Shown one piece after another: positions 1 through 13,870 of a DNA stretch of 64,000 nucleotides. Within the stretch, counting starts at the first letter, position 1, and each line of letters opens with the position of its first letter. The position numbers were made by a program, and so were the translations under genes. The notes below the pieces were generated by a model. That model saw only the letters and a program-made list of their open reading frames with translations. It had not been told where the DNA came from and searched no databases. The DNA lies in contig CM048576.1 of assembly GCA_026413225.1 (NCBI GenBank), positions 1,496,501 to 1,560,500 of the forward strand, given 5' to 3'. The DNA is from Otis tarda. Lineage: Eukaryota; Chordata; Aves; Otidiformes; Otididae.

Positions 1-631
1 AACAGCTCTGCAAACAGTTTGTTTTGTTCCTCCGATGCCTAAATAGCAGAGGAGCTGATATTTGAAGTTTTCTGTAACAGCAGAGGACAGTACCAGGCGG
101 CTTGGATCTCCGCTGTCTACTCTTCGTTGTGCTCTTCTGCTTTCCTTAAGCAGATTTTTTTTTTTATTTTAGGTCTCTGGGTAGCAGTGAAATTCTCCGC
201 TGAGAGACAGGAAGCCATGCCAGAAGTTAGAAGGGTTGGTTTCACCTTGTTGCAATAAATTACACAGCAATCATAAGTGATGTGAAGGAGTTTGATGGAG
301 TGGGTGAGGAACAATTGATGGATTATTTTAGTTAAAATTACTTCGAGCCCGGTCCAACTCCCACTGAAGTCAATTAAATCGTAGTTGGATGGGGGCCAAA
401 ATGAGTCAAATTCAATTATGCCTCAACTGTAAACATTTAAAAGCACATTATTATAAGGTAGTTTAACACTTAAATTACACTAAAACAAAAGCATTTACGA
501 AATCCCAGATTGGTGGTGTTTTATTTATACAGTTCTAATGAATCCTGGGAGACAGCGAGCTCTTAGACTGGTGCCGAACCCCTGCAGCACCTGTCTGTTG
601 TGAAGAGATGTCCCAGCAGTTGATACCATAG

Positions 632-655
632 ATTTATTTATTTATTTATTTATTT
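632..655. repeat. (ATTT)6 microsatellite
   Basis: Six perfect copies of ATTT in BARX2 intron 1. No other feature adjoins it. Confidence 0.9.
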
Positions 656-3149
656 CTGTCCATCAGAGACTAGCTGGCTAGCGATTGCATGAGAAGAGGC
701 AGCAAAGATGACGGAAAAGAGATTGCCGAAATCCCGGTGTTTCATCTAATTGTGGGGATTTAGAGAGCTTGCTTGTGTAAGTGCCGGCTCATAAACTGCT
801 GGAACTTCTGCGTGAGCTCACCTCCAACCTGGAATGGTTATGGATATTCTCAGCTGAACGAAGTTCAGCATCCAAAATTTTTTAGAATAGCCTACGTGAT
901 AAAAAAAATTGATGTATTAATAGTTCAAATTTAACAACACATGGTGGTGTTTTCAGGAAATCAGGGAGATTATCTTTTAAATTGTGGTTCACAAGCCTGC
1001 TTTAAGGCAATTTATCTATTTTTTTTTTTTTTAATCAATTCAGGTTAAACCTTTTTGTTCCGTCTTCGGGATTTCTCCTCACCGTCCCTTTTCCAGCAGG
1101 ACGAAGGCATCTCCTGCTTTTGGAGCAGCTGAAGGCTGGCAGGTGTAGGGTTTCCTGGCTTGCGTTTATCTGACGGGGTAGGCTCTCTCTGGAGGTTTTA
1201 GCACCGCATCCCAAGTGCCATCCCCAAAGTTCTGTCAGAAGCTTTGGACGTGGGGAGCTGCGTATACAACTGGGAATAGCTGTTAACTGGGGTCACTCTC
1301 CCAGTGATCTAAATTCGTCCCCGCGGACAGACGATCTCCCAGTCAGTGCCAAGCGCTGAAGTTGGGCTGGTTTGTGTTCTCTCTTCGTCAGCAGCTGTGC
1401 TTAAAATGAAAGATAGGGCCGGATCCCTGTTTGAACGACGGACACGACGCTGCTCTGGCTCTCTGAAAGGTCTTTGTGGTGGATGGAGGATGCTGGATGT
1501 TGGTTGTTCCGCCTTTTTTTGGCATCCTTTTCTTTTTTCCATGCATTGCTATTAATAGCAGGATCAATGGATAGCTTCCACTAACTGATTTCGATGAGTC
1601 GTGTTACAACTCGTGAAAATGCGTTAAAATCAGTTGAGAGCGATTTGAAAACGGAGCGCTGCTTTGGTTGAAGAAAAACATTTTCTTAGGGGAAATATTT
1701 TGGGGAGAACTCCTGATGTTTCTTAGGAAGCGGAGCTGATGCTGAATTTCTGAGTGTCTCTGCAATCCTTTGAACTTCTTGCTGACGATTTACCAGGACG
1801 TAGGCCATTCACCCTGAAACCAGTCGTGCCTACAAGATATTCATTGAGTATTTTACGTATGAAATAAGTTCTAATGGAATAACTGCTATTGCTTTTGCTG
1901 CTTTGTTAGTTAATTGAAACTTAAGTGTTCCGTCCCACTACTTGGCACGTAGCTTTAGTGTGGCTTAAAATGTGGCGGACTCTCTTAATTTGTCTTTTCA
2001 AAGTGTTTTTTTTTGTTTTCCCCAAAGCCAATCATGGGTCGTTCGCCTCCAGTAATTGATAGCAAGGTGGGAAATGTTTGTCCAGTGGGTGACGAAGTTA
2101 ATTTAAGTCTTAGAACAGTTATTGCCTCTGGTTAAACGGTTTGCACTTGCACGTTTTGAGAAAATTCAAATACATACCACCTCTAGTTTCTCTCCACATC
2201 TCATTTTTTTACAACAATCAGTAAATAGTGAGGCTTACGTATTTTAAACTCTAGTTTAACCCTTTGCATCCTGCGGATTATCTCAAAATACTGCTTTTCT
2301 CAGTGCCTCTTGATTATTATTTTTTTTTTCCCTCCCCCATCTCCACTTATTTACTCCTTGAAGTCAATAGAAGTTTTGGGTGTGTAGAAAAAGAAAAGGA
2401 ATTGCATCAGACCGCAAATATCTGAATGCTTTCTGCTGAGCCTTCGTTTAGCTGGCAGCTTGGGACGTGCCGCTGTCGGGAGCAGGGATAACTGGACGGG
2501 GTTCGCCATTTTGCAGAGCCCGTGGAAGAGCTGAGAGCTTCGCGGTGGACGCCGGGTGGTTTGGCCATCTCTTCTTGGCTTTGTCCTTGATTCCCTTGAA
2601 TTAAACAGGGGTTCGTTGCTCGCTTGTGCAAAATAATTGTAAAAATCCTTTGCTAAGGAATGCAGAGAAGCCCAGAGTAGTGCGATCAGCGGGGATTGCG
2701 TATATTTAACTGTGCGTTTCATGAGGATTAATTAAGTACAACTAAAATGTGTATTTTTTTCCCCACCAGAGAGAAGTCTGTAGGAGGGGAGAGACTTCCA
2801 CAGAAATCCCGTTTAGGTATAAAGACGAAGTTGCGTTTATTACTCTGTAGAGGTTTGAACTAATTCGTTAGCAAGTTTTATCCATCCTTCGACCCTTTCC
2901 TGGACTTTTTTCATTCTGTCCATGTCCTGGTGGGTTTTCTGATGTGCTCTTTCACCCTCTTCCTTTTTCCCTCCCCGAGCTCTTTCTCGCTGTCTCCCTT
3001 CAGCGCAAATCGCTGCTGCTCGCCGTGGAGTTCAAGTCGAACTTTCGAACCCGTGACGTCGCGTTGGTTTGGAATTAGGCAAAACCAGTTTGCCCATCCC
3101 TCGTTGTAAAAGGGTTAATCCCCTAAACTATTGAGAGACAAGGGCAGGG

Positions 3150-3305
3150 TATTATGAAAGGAGCCCCTGTTTTATAAGCATTTGTATTGCCAGCGCTTGA
3201 ATCCCCGTAATAAGTAGGTTGCTTCTCTGATTAATGACTGCGTTTTACACGCTGACGATGAATGATGTGGCTTATTGTAGAAGCCATTTATTTTTTATTT
3301 GGTCT
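3150..3305. promoter_or_regulatory. Candidate intronic enhancer block
   Basis: A repeat-free, mixed-composition block in intron 1 with several sites of developmental type: TTTATAAG, GATTAATGAC, GTAATAAG, and GATGAATGATG (PBX/MEIS-like). It lacks the long homopolymers seen around it. It looks like a constrained non-coding element, but that is inference from composition only. Confidence 0.3.
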
Positions 3306-5749
3306 CCTCACCCAAGCAGCGCTGGAAATGAGATGTTAATGTCTTGGTGGGAGTATGTTTTATTCTCAACAGTTTAACGAAAGGTGACCCACAAAGAGGA
3401 GAAAATAATTAAAATGATGCCTTTTTTTTTGCCTCTTCGTAACGTGTGCAAAGACAACTCACATGGATTTTTGTTTTAATACAGGATTTTTCTTTTTCTT
3501 TAGAGATTCTTACTTTTTTCCCTTCAAGCTGGAAAGGAGTGGGAATGTGTTGTCGGTCTGGAACTTTATAAATTTGGAAGGGGCGAACTATTCAAATGCC
3601 TTAAAGCCTTTGTTTTATTAATTTATTTCTAAGAAAGGGCTAAAATAACTCGATATCTTTAGTAATTTTGAGCCAATTCTTGTATCAGATTCTAAGTTTC
3701 TGATTTTGCTTTAGTTTCAGCTGCACTTTTCCCCCTCCCCACTGTGCCGTTTTGTGGTGGAGGTGTCTGAATGCGCAGGCTGGACACAGAAGAGAAGTGA
3801 TATTTTATTAAACCGGCGATGCGTCGATATCTGTATGCATTCGACGCTGCATCCGTTTAACTTCATTTCTATAGAACGATTTAATAAAGGAAAGAGGAAA
3901 AAGGCTTCCAGCAGATCCTGTGGGGTGGAGACAGAGACAGCACGGTATCGGCACTTCAAGAGAGTGAAAAAGATCAGTAGGATTTTTTTTTAAATGTTAG
4001 AATTGGAGCGCTTTCACATATGAGATTCACCAAATGTATATGAAGGCTCACTTGGCGTTTAAAAGACCCCTCGTAATTGTTATACCGTTGCTGAGCAAAG
4101 CACACCAGTTCAGCTCGGTGAACTGGTAGCGTTGGTTGCTTTTCATCATCAGGGAGAGCATGGAAATGCCAAATCTAGGATGGGTTTCATCCCAGCAGTG
4201 GCACGTAACTGAGCTGGTAGTGGTGGTACTTGGCAAATATCAAAAATATTCCCTGCAGACTTAGTTCTGTACATCGCCATCATGTGAAAATGGGCAGCCA
4301 CAGCTGATCTCTGCCAGAATATCTGTCTTTGTTGAGAACAACTTTAAAAAAATCTGGAAAAAAGTTATTTTGGTTTGAAAAACCACATGCTGCATATGTG
4401 CCTGTTACTGGAGGAGTTCCTGTGGAAACGCTGCCGGTTGCACAACAACAGGATGCATGCGCTGCTGTGATATTAACATATATATTAATGGCACATTGAG
4501 GAATTTGGTAATCGTGTGACACGAAAGAGAGTTCTCAGTGCAGTGCTCATGCAATCTGTTAATGGGAAATGTCTTCAGCAAGCTGTGAGATGGTAACACC
4601 TCTGCCTCCCCTTGCAGCGCTTCCCAGACCACACAACGACCTTGCGTGGTAGGAGTTCTCGTCCTCATTTTGCAGGAACGCTATGCCTGATGTCCTCTTT
4701 CTCCAAAATCTACACCTAACTGAGCAGAACTCTCTTCTTTTCCATCCCCTGTGGGGCGAGTGAGCATAAATAACGTCGGTGGGAACGAGACAATATTCCC
4801 ATCAGCCTGGAGATGTTTCTCTTGCTAGCGGGGACTGTACGCCCACACATGTGTGGAGGAAAGAAAGGGCTGCATTGGTTTTTTTTGCGTATCGACTTTT
4901 GTGATTGGTATTTCAATGAGATGATGGAGTCACAGACGTGCCTGCGGAACACGGCGATGCTGCATTCCTCAGTGACAGGTGCCGTAGGAGAGCTGTGGAG
5001 GTAAATAGATGTGCTGATGAAAACCAGAGGTGGGTGATGACCAAAGCTTTGACTCAAAGCCCTCCAAACCTTAGGGAGAGGGAGGGTCTCCCATCTGGGT
5101 CCCTCAGTCAGAGTGTTTCTAGGGGCATGTTTGTAGTTCTAGATTGGAGACGTTGGCAACAGGCGTCCTCCAAACATTTCTGTTCATAATGGTGTTAATT
5201 CACAACTAGAGCTAGCAGAATTCAATTTCTGAGGATTAATTAAGGCCTGTCTCCACCCTAAGTCTAATTGATGTTTGTCTGGAGATGTGAAAACAGTGTC
5301 TCCTTGGCTGACTTCCTATCAGAACAGAAAAAAAACCCCAGCACACTGATGTGTCACACGAGTGAGGGCTCCTGTGCTTCGGAGATCGGGACAGCTAGAG
5401 CTCACCAACTGGAATTTCTGGCTTATCCTTCTACCGGTGCTGCAGCACAGGCAGTCTGGTAGCCGAGAGAACCTTCTCATCGCCTTTCTGACATATAACT
5501 GGTTGCACGCCTCTAAAATGTCTAAGGCTGACGTTTTTTCTCATGGAACTGCTTAGTCTGGGTGCGTCCGTTTTGGGACTGCCTGTCCTTGAGACGTTTT
5601 TCAGCTTGCTTTTTGAGATGAGATGAATTTCAGTAAGAGCGAAACTTGTCCTTCTGAAGTTGGGGGCTGCTTTGGGAATGAAGTTGCCAGCACTGATTTC
5701 TAGCAGAATGGCTTGCAATGAAAAGTTTTCATAAACTGTTATTTCAGCT

Positions 5750-5772
5750 TTATTTATTTATTTATTTATTTT
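5750..5772. repeat. (TTTA)n microsatellite
   Basis: About five and a half copies of a TTTA unit in BARX2 intron 1, preceded by TTTCAGC. Confidence 0.88.
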
Positions 5773-8394
5773 CTCCCCATCCAAAAAGTGAAAGCATAGC
5801 TGTCCTTGATTCATTCGGTTTGGGTTAAGATTCAATCCACGGGGTGACACGGGTGTGCTGTTATTTGATGTGGAGGGAATAAAAATAGCCGTGCCCTGTG
5901 CTGGTGGAAGCTGTGATGTAGTCTTTGTCAGTTTATTCAACCAAAAACGAGATTTGGAGGAAATCCTTGTTCCAAGGTACTCTAGATTCTGATAACGAGG
6001 TTTCAGCTTCCAGGAATAATGCTGTGAAGTGCGTTAGGCTTAGCTTTATTCCTTCATCTGTCTCTTCTCCTTAGCCCGGCCAGAAGAGCTGGGTTAAGAT
6101 CGCCGATCTAATTGGCAAACACAAAGGACAGGCTGCGAACAAAACCTGCTCGTGTATCGTTTGCATCCTCCTAAATTGCATTGTTTGTGCAGCTGTTCAG
6201 CCAAATTGTCCGCGGGGTTTATTTTGGTCTGTAGAGGAAGCAGAGAGGAGTTAGCTCTCTGTCAGGGCAGATGAAGATCCAAGAATCGTATCTGCAGCTC
6301 CAAGACCAACCTCTCTGCTAAACGTCTCCTGATGGGGGCAAGGTGATTAATAAAGCAGCCCTTGAGATGATGAGCCGCAATTAGAAGAGGAGAAGACTTT
6401 GCCAGGACTCAGGTTAACGCTGGTACTTGCCGAAGTCCCCCTTTCATTTCGGTATGGAGGAAAAGAGGGGGGTGTCTGTGTGTTTGAAACACTCCCGAGA
6501 AGAAAAAAGCGCTTTCCGAAAGATCCATCAGGCAAAATTTACAGAGGCTGATGTTTAGAAACAATTGAACTCTCTTTCTTCGCGTGTGTTGCTCAGCAGA
6601 GCATTTTAGAGGCTGGAGGCAGGAAGAGGCAGTGATATTTACGGCGAGTTTTTCGCTGGAGCTCACGCAAGGGTGGGCTTGAGAAACCTGAAGAGTGCTT
6701 TTGTGTGCGCGGCCGGTCAGCTGGCCAAGGCTGGTGTTTGCTTATGGATGCTGTGATAATTAATAATTAACAGCGTGGGAAGTGAAGGACTGATTGATTG
6801 ATGCGTGCATGGCATGATGTGTTTGAACTTGGACAGAAACTGTGAAGTCCTGAGAGAAGGCAGATTGGTTTATCAAGTGTGTAAGGATGTAAGAATGGTC
6901 ATAACGTGTCAGTCCAAATAGACTTGTCTTGGACGGCGGCCAGCGGGAGATGCGGAGGGAGCAGCATAAAGAACAGAATGTGACTTACCCTCCTGTAAAA
7001 CTGTACCCTCTCAGCTCTGATGGTCTGTTTCTCAATCCAAGTCCAACACTTGCTCCTTGACCGGTGACACCATCTGGACAGAGGATTGGCTTTGGCCTCC
7101 TACGTTTCTGCCCAGCATCCCAAGATGTCATACTGTCATCCGTAAAGACAGAAACTTGTTGCAACTTAAGCTTAGGCACTCCGAGAGTTGTGTTTCTCCT
7201 GGACAAGACACGAGATGCCTGTAAATCCGCTCCTCCTACCTGGTTGATTCTGTAATCTTTCGGCTACTTTGCGTGCTGGCTCTGGGTCCAGCGGGTGACG
7301 AGCTCTCGAGTTGAGCCTTACCCTTGGTGATGGAGGAAACGCTTGGCTGAAGTATTTGACACGGCTTGCTTCAAAAGAAAGAGCTTCGAATGGAAGTTGG
7401 CTCAATGGAGCAGAGTTGTCCCTCGATACAGACGTGGTGAATGAGCTGGTGGCTTGTATCCCGGGGAATTTCTTGCACCATCTGAGCGCTGTGGTTTATG
7501 GAGATGTGCTCGTGTTTATTTCTCTGGGACTAATGTGGCCTGGTCTCAGACCTCCAGACAGTGAGGGATCGTCTGCTAAAGACGAGGGATCTCGGACGGT
7601 ATCACTTCTCTCTACCCTCAGAAGAGCAGGACCTCTCTGAGCCATGCCCAGTTGGCCTGAAGAGTATGGATTTGAGTTGGGGGGGCTCCCTTCCAAAAGA
7701 CAGGCTGTCGTTTGAATGCGTGAAGCAGAATAATTCAAAGTAGAGAAGTGGTGCCTGTTCTTCTGATTCATTCTCCACTGATTAATCCAGAGTGCTATTA
7801 CATTTGCTAAAAAGGATTTCTTGAGTGCCAGCCAAATAGATTCTTTAAATGCTTCTTAAAAAAAATAATAATCTTCTATAGATAAATTTTCCTCTTCATT
7901 GAGGATCTGACAAGGTCCTGGCACACTCCCCCGCTTGACAGACAGCCTGGAAGAAAGGCCGCCGTGTGCGAGGAGAACAATCTACAGCACCCAGGTGGTG
8001 CCGGCAATTGAGAAGAAACCCAGGGGCGAATCATCGCTATCCTGCGATAACAGGAAACCGCGGCGGAGCGCCTCGCCCCGGGATAGCACAACCAGATCTT
8101 TCGACTCCAGGTCGTGCGTGCGTTCCTATCTCCTCCCCCACCAGCATGGCCCTTCTTGTTGTGATGGGTATCACCAACCCGACCAGAAGAACCACGGTGC
8201 CGTCCTTCGGGGATCTGGCATCGATGCTGGAGGTGAATTTTTGGGTTGTGTTTCTAAGATAATGGCCCCACATCCAGTCCCGTGGGAGGCGGGGAATTAT
8301 CCGTCTGCCTGGGGCGGCAGGGAGTGGGGCAAGTCGGGGAGGCTCAGTCTCCTCGTTTGTTCCAGGGCAATTACCGTCTGCACGGTGCCTCTAA

Positions 8395-8585
8395 CGCGTA
8401 CAAAAGCACAATATAAATATCAAATGTCACTATTATTAAGTCAGGATTAATTATCTTTCTGGTGAGTTTTTGTGAAGGCCTCCGGCACGCCCGCCGCAGA
8501 TGCATTCGAACTTATTAATTACCGTTATTACGTAAAACTTATACTGGAACATTACGTTGATGAATTGCTAATTGGGACAGGCTTG
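8395..8585. promoter_or_regulatory. Candidate intronic enhancer block rich in TAAT sites
   Basis: A 190-bp block with many homeodomain-type cores (GATTAATTATC, TATTAATTACCG, GCTAATTGG, CTATTATTAAG), a TTACGTAA palindrome typical of PAR-bZIP/C/EBP factors (about 8528-8535), and two CpG-containing GC patches between them. Such alternation of ATTA clusters and specific GC motifs is typical of deeply conserved non-coding elements beside homeobox genes. A homeobox factor acting on its own gene through such sites is possible but unproven. Confidence 0.4.
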
Positions 8586-9111
8586 GAACAGAAAATCTCG
8601 CGGCTCTGAGCGCTGAGGCCGTTTCACTTGTGGCTTAGAAACTTGGGTTAAACTTGGGATCCAAGCGCCCCGCAGCTTGGAGAACAGCGGCCGACGCTTG
8701 TGTCCAGCTCCGCTCGCCTCTGGAGAGCTGGACAGGGAGCTGGATGATGAGAAACGCTTTGAGGAAGAGCGCTTTTTAGCTGTAATCTGTTACATTCGTT
8801 ATTATAAAAGTTAACATTTACGGAGACATCAGGGGTTTTGTTTGCGACTGACCTAGTTGAAAAGCTAAAAAAAAAAAAGTGATTGAACATAAATGTGAGT
8901 GTTCTCTAACGTGCCCAAGGAAGGTAAACTGGAGACTCCAGGATGAGCCGTAATTTTCCCCCACCTAAGAAGCTGTTGTAAAAAATCACCATGTGATAAA
9001 GCGCCACTTTTTTCCCCCCAACTTACCCTAGGCTCATCGCAGAAGGTACGGACTCCTGAAGAATCGACCTTCAGGCAGAATGCCCTAAAAAGGATGATTT
9101 TTAGCTGCAAC

Positions 9112-9134
9112 TAAAATTAGCTATGCTAATTTTA
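9112..9134. repeat. Perfect inverted repeat, 10-bp arms
   Basis: TAAAATTAGC, TAT, GCTAATTTTA: two perfect 10-bp arms around a 3-base centre. Each arm contains a CTAATT half-site, so this could be a paired homeodomain dimer site or a small cruciform. It lies in BARX2 intron 1. Confidence 0.8.
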
Positions 9135-12100
9135 ATTTCTTTTTTTTTTGTTTTCTTCCCGTGGACGCATGCGGGTGAGATCCTGGCTCTGCTGAAGCTG
9201 ATGGGCGTTTTGCCACGGACGTCGGTTGGGTCTGGGTTCTTCCATAAGGGAGAGAATCCGTTGGCTACCAAGCAGACCTTTCGGTGTGTAGCTGCGTCGC
9301 GTTTAATTTTTTGCAAAGTAGGGTTCGGAGAATTGAAGTGGAAATAAGAGTATGGTGTGAACTGTACCTGCAGCCTTTGAGGAGCGGTTAGACTTTCCTC
9401 CAAGAAACCTCGTGGAATGCTGTTTTGGAGTGCACCAGTGTCCGTGCTCCAGCTCTGCACTTAGATTTCAAGGTTGATAGCTCCGCTTTCCTGCAGCCTC
9501 CGTGACACTCATGGTTCCCATGCAAATTTTGGCTCGGTGCATTTGGGCTGAGCTTGGAGCTATTTCTGGAAGCTTTTAAGATGTCCCAGAAGTGCCCTTC
9601 ACCTCTGCTTATGTGCAGAGGCTTTGGCTCTTGCTCAGCTACGACTGGTTTGCACATGTAGCCAAACAAGAAGAGCACTAGTAAAAAAAAAAAAAGAAAC
9701 AACAAAACCAGACAAAGGCAAATCTCCCTTCCCAAAACAGCGCTGACTCCCAGTTAGGTGATGGAGCTCTTGGGTGTTGAGACGCTGGAGAAGAGGAACG
9801 GCGATACAAAGCATTCTCAAGCCTTCCCAGTCCCAGAGTTGCTGTTTAATATGTGATAGCCACAGAAAAGTCTGATTCCGGAGTTGAGACGTGGCCCTTC
9901 TAAAGGGGTCTGGTGGTGGCACGCAGGTTTCCCAGCTGTTTCGGTATTCGGGGAGCTGAGCTCTGTCGGGTTCTCTTACGGTACGACTGGAAAGAATGAG
10001 AAGAGGATCAATGTCTCAACTGGGTGATGTGAAGGATTCCTGACAAATTATCTGTCACCACCTCTCTGGCCAAGCTGTGTTTGACAGGGATGCTGAAAAC
10101 ATTTAAGTCCGTACTTACGCCGCGCCTCTGGGCTTGAGACTCGGTTGACTTGTGCGGGGAGCAGCTTCGGGAAGATTTTGTGGTGATGCCTGGACTTCCA
10201 GCCCATTAGGAGAAGATACAAGAGGGGTAGTTAGCTCTGAAAGACCATCTGTGTCAATGTCTTGCAAGGGCTGCACTGTGCAGATACACCAACTCATGTC
10301 TTGGAAGCTGTCAAGCTGTCACCACAGTGTTCACAACCTAATTAGCCCACCTCTCTTCAGGCCATAATTAGCTCAGGTGCCACCGTACCCTGGCATGGCT
10401 ATGCTGCTTCCCGTTCTAGAGACAGCTGAGGGATCTGTGAAGGGCGTAAACATCACCCAGGTGAGGAGGAGATAATAGTTCCGTGGGGAGGAGATGAGAA
10501 GGAACCTTGCTGGGGAGATGCTTTGGTGGTGGTAAGCTTGGCAGCTCCAGCAGCTGCAAGGCAGAGGAGCCCACGCTGACCTGAGAGGAGACCCTGTGTC
10601 CTGGAGCGCACAGCAGGTATCTGGCCGTTGTCTTTAACCCCTTGGCTCCTGGTGAGTTTGTGGATTTGTATGAGGTCTACGCTCAGCTCTGGCTTGCTTC
10701 CACGCCCGTGGAGGCTGGTGGCAAAGTTTAGCCAAGATGTGTGGGAATGGAATGGCTGGCAAGTCTCAGCTTTTGGGGATCTGTGGGGAAAAAGTGGGTG
10801 TAACACCCTCCCCTCTAAACAAACGGTGCATGGTTCCATTTATTCTCAACGTTCCCTTGCCTCTTCCGCCTTCTTTTCTTCGCTCAGGGCTTCTTCCTTC
10901 AGCAAAATGGAGCTCGTTCCTAAATGAACTCAACTCCTTGGTTCCTTTTTGTTTTGACACTGGGGTGACGGCAGATTTATAGACCTTCCCGAGTCGTAAG
11001 TTCATTTTCTTTCATTATTTACCTTTCACTGCAGCCCATCCTGAGTGCGATTTCATTCTGCCTCCGAGCAGGGCTGACCTGCCAAGAGGAGTTGATCCAT
11101 AAATCTTTCCTTCCTTTTTCTTTCTTTCCAAAACAGAATTAGCTGAGTTTGCCTAGGAGGAAAACTCTTCTGCCATTGCTGGCGGTCAAACAGCGCAATT
11201 AATTAGTGCTTTCCCTTTTCTCTTCCCTCTACTCTCTGTCTGCCGGGGTTGAAAGTAAGCCAGGGAGGAGGGGGAAAGGGAAAAGATTTATTGGAAGTAC
11301 TTGTTTTTAATTAAAACTTTTGCAAGGTGGTTTGGTGTAGAGGAGGTGTACCTATTGCGTTACGTCGAGTGGTCGTGAGATGATTTCGGGTTGGCCTGAT
11401 GAAAAGCAAGCGATCCCAGTTCCTGCTCACGGAGTTGGTGAGGCCTGAGTCTTCCTGCTTTACACCTTGTGTTTGCGCCTGGGGTAAGAGAGAGTAAAAA
11501 GCTGACAGTTTGCGGATTTACACCTGGAATATCGGCTTGTTTTGGCTGGTAAAAATTGACATTCCTGGCTGAAACCTTCTGGAGAAAACGGGGTGAATTC
11601 TCTGTCCTCCTTCTTGGTGTTATTGCTGAAGAGTAAAACAAGTGAGGAAAAAAATACCTTTGGTACATTAGATGGTGATGGATTTCTAGGACAAGTATTT
11701 GGCATGTAATTAGGAAATGAGAATCCCAGGTTCTTCTAGACCTGTGCGGCCGGAGGAAGCCAACTCATTTCCAGGTGGTGTGGTCGGTGCGTTGTGCAAG
11801 GGGCAGACCTGTTACTCACCGTACGGCGGCCGCCAACACGGTCCTGGTTTAAATAGCAAAGCGAAATGTTTTCAGATCCTTAGAAAACACTCTGCAGATC
11901 CAATGTCCTTTTTATTTTTAGCTCCTGGCTAGTTTTAGCAACCGAGTGGCCAGATGTTAGCTTTATGGAGATGGCCAGAAATAAGAGCTTGAAATGGAGA
12001 CTGTTCAAATGCTTAAAAAATAACTGCAGGAAAAATTCTGTTGCTTAAGCACCACTCCCTCAGTTGTGCGTGCTATGAAGTATGGATTCATCTAACACTT

Positions 12101-13870
12101 CCCAAGCATTCCTCACTTTCTGGCTTAGGTGGGCTGCTTTTCGGTTTTCAAGTCCGAAAGACCAGCGGGTCAGGATTGGAAAGGCGCTCGGACAGCGGCG
12201 CAGGAACGCGTGCGTTGAGCTGAAACCGTTCCGAAAGGCGGGTACGGAAAGGAAGAGCGCTTCATTTCCATTCCTTCCCGTTTTGGGAGACGGAGCATGT
12301 CACAACAGTGCTGAGCAGACAAGAGCTGCTTGCCAGCTTTTAATTTGTTGAAGATTAGGAAATTCTGTTCTTACAATACCATGTCAATCGAGAAATACCT
12401 TTGAACTCCGGGGAATGTGAAATGCAGATCTAGCCTCAGATTTCGTAGCATTCGGAAGCCAAGGCTTTATCAGGGTAAGAGCTGTACGGATGGTTTGAGG
12501 GGGAGTCATGGTAATGGTGAACCTGGAGACAACGGACTGGCTTGGCTTCGGCTGCCTTTGAACTTTGGGATAAGTAGATCCAGAACAGGACGCTGAACTC
12601 GGGCTTTTTTCTGTGTGATCTAGAAGCTAGCTCTGCAAGGAGAGCTGACCGCTAAAGCGTCGCCCCCCAAGAGAAAACCCCTGCAGCTTTGAACACCACG
12701 TCTTTCTCGAAATGCTCTCCTTACTCTGCGCCCTGACCGTCCTGCGTCCTCGTCAGGCTGAGGGCAGAAAGCTGAGAAGTCTTGTGTACGGCCGGGCTGA
12801 ACGTCAGCAGGCGCTTTCGTTATTTACGCTGGTTTCCAAAAGCACCGGCGCAACTGTTGGTGTCAAACCCTGAGCAAAAGCTTCACTTAGGAGCACGAAT
12901 GATCAACAAATATAAGACGCTGGGTGTCAACAGCCTCGCAGATCTGTTCAGCACCTGGAGCTCGAAGCAACTCGGCGGTCGCGAGCGGCTCCTCGCGCAG
13001 AAGTAGAAGCAGCGGTTTCCCAGGTGCTGTGAGTAAATCGGCGTCCTGACGCGGGCACCAAAAATAAGCATGTGCCGAGCTTTTTCTGAGCGTTTGGCCA
13101 GGTCACAGCTGCTGGCTGCGGAAGGTTTTGGAAAATGGATCCCCTCATTCAGGTGCTCAGCACTTGGAAACGGGGAGCTGAGCAACTCCGATATCGTCTG
13201 CTTCTCTAGTAACCAGCCTCTGAAAATAACCAGATTCTCACTTCTGTGAGAAGGAGGAAAGCAGTTCTTTTGTGCCTGATCCTACTCAATTATTAGAAAA
13301 ATAGCCTGAAGAGACTTTCCTCTTTCTGATGGAGGCAGATCTTAAGCTCTGCGACCGTTGTAGCTAGCCTCCCCCGACTCCAAGCAGTCCCACGTGCTGC
13401 TGCCGTGCCTCGCGGGAAAGCAAATATCCCTGATTGCGCCGATATCAAATACATTTTGCTGACCTCCCTTGGAGAGAATTCCTTGTAAAAATGCTTTTGT
13501 CCAGAGGTTTCGGTCACTTGAAGCCTCGCAGGGGTTTCTGAGCTCTGGTGATTTATTTCTCCTTGGTAATCTTGTGGTTTATGGAGAGCCTTGCTGGAAA
13601 TATACAGGGGTACGAGGGGAAAAGTATCAATTATCCAAAAGCCACCCGTGTGCAAGGAGAGGAATTTGGCAGATTTGGCTGAAACAGAGGAAGTGGTCTG
13701 TTCCGTTGGTGGACACCTTGCAGTGGTTGTGGGGAGAAGCAACCATCACCAAGCTGCGCGATTCTTTGGTGTACCCTGTGCGCCACGGCGTTCCTTTCCA
13801 CGGTACCGTTTGTCTAAAGATCTTCGAATATTTTATGTCCGTTAAACTTTAATCCGTTTTTTACCACCGC

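Noticed and set aside
7935-8450. 171-codon open frame in intron 1
   Set aside because: Ser/Arg-rich chance translation; its end runs into the candidate non-coding element at 8395. Does not resemble BARX2 exon 1.
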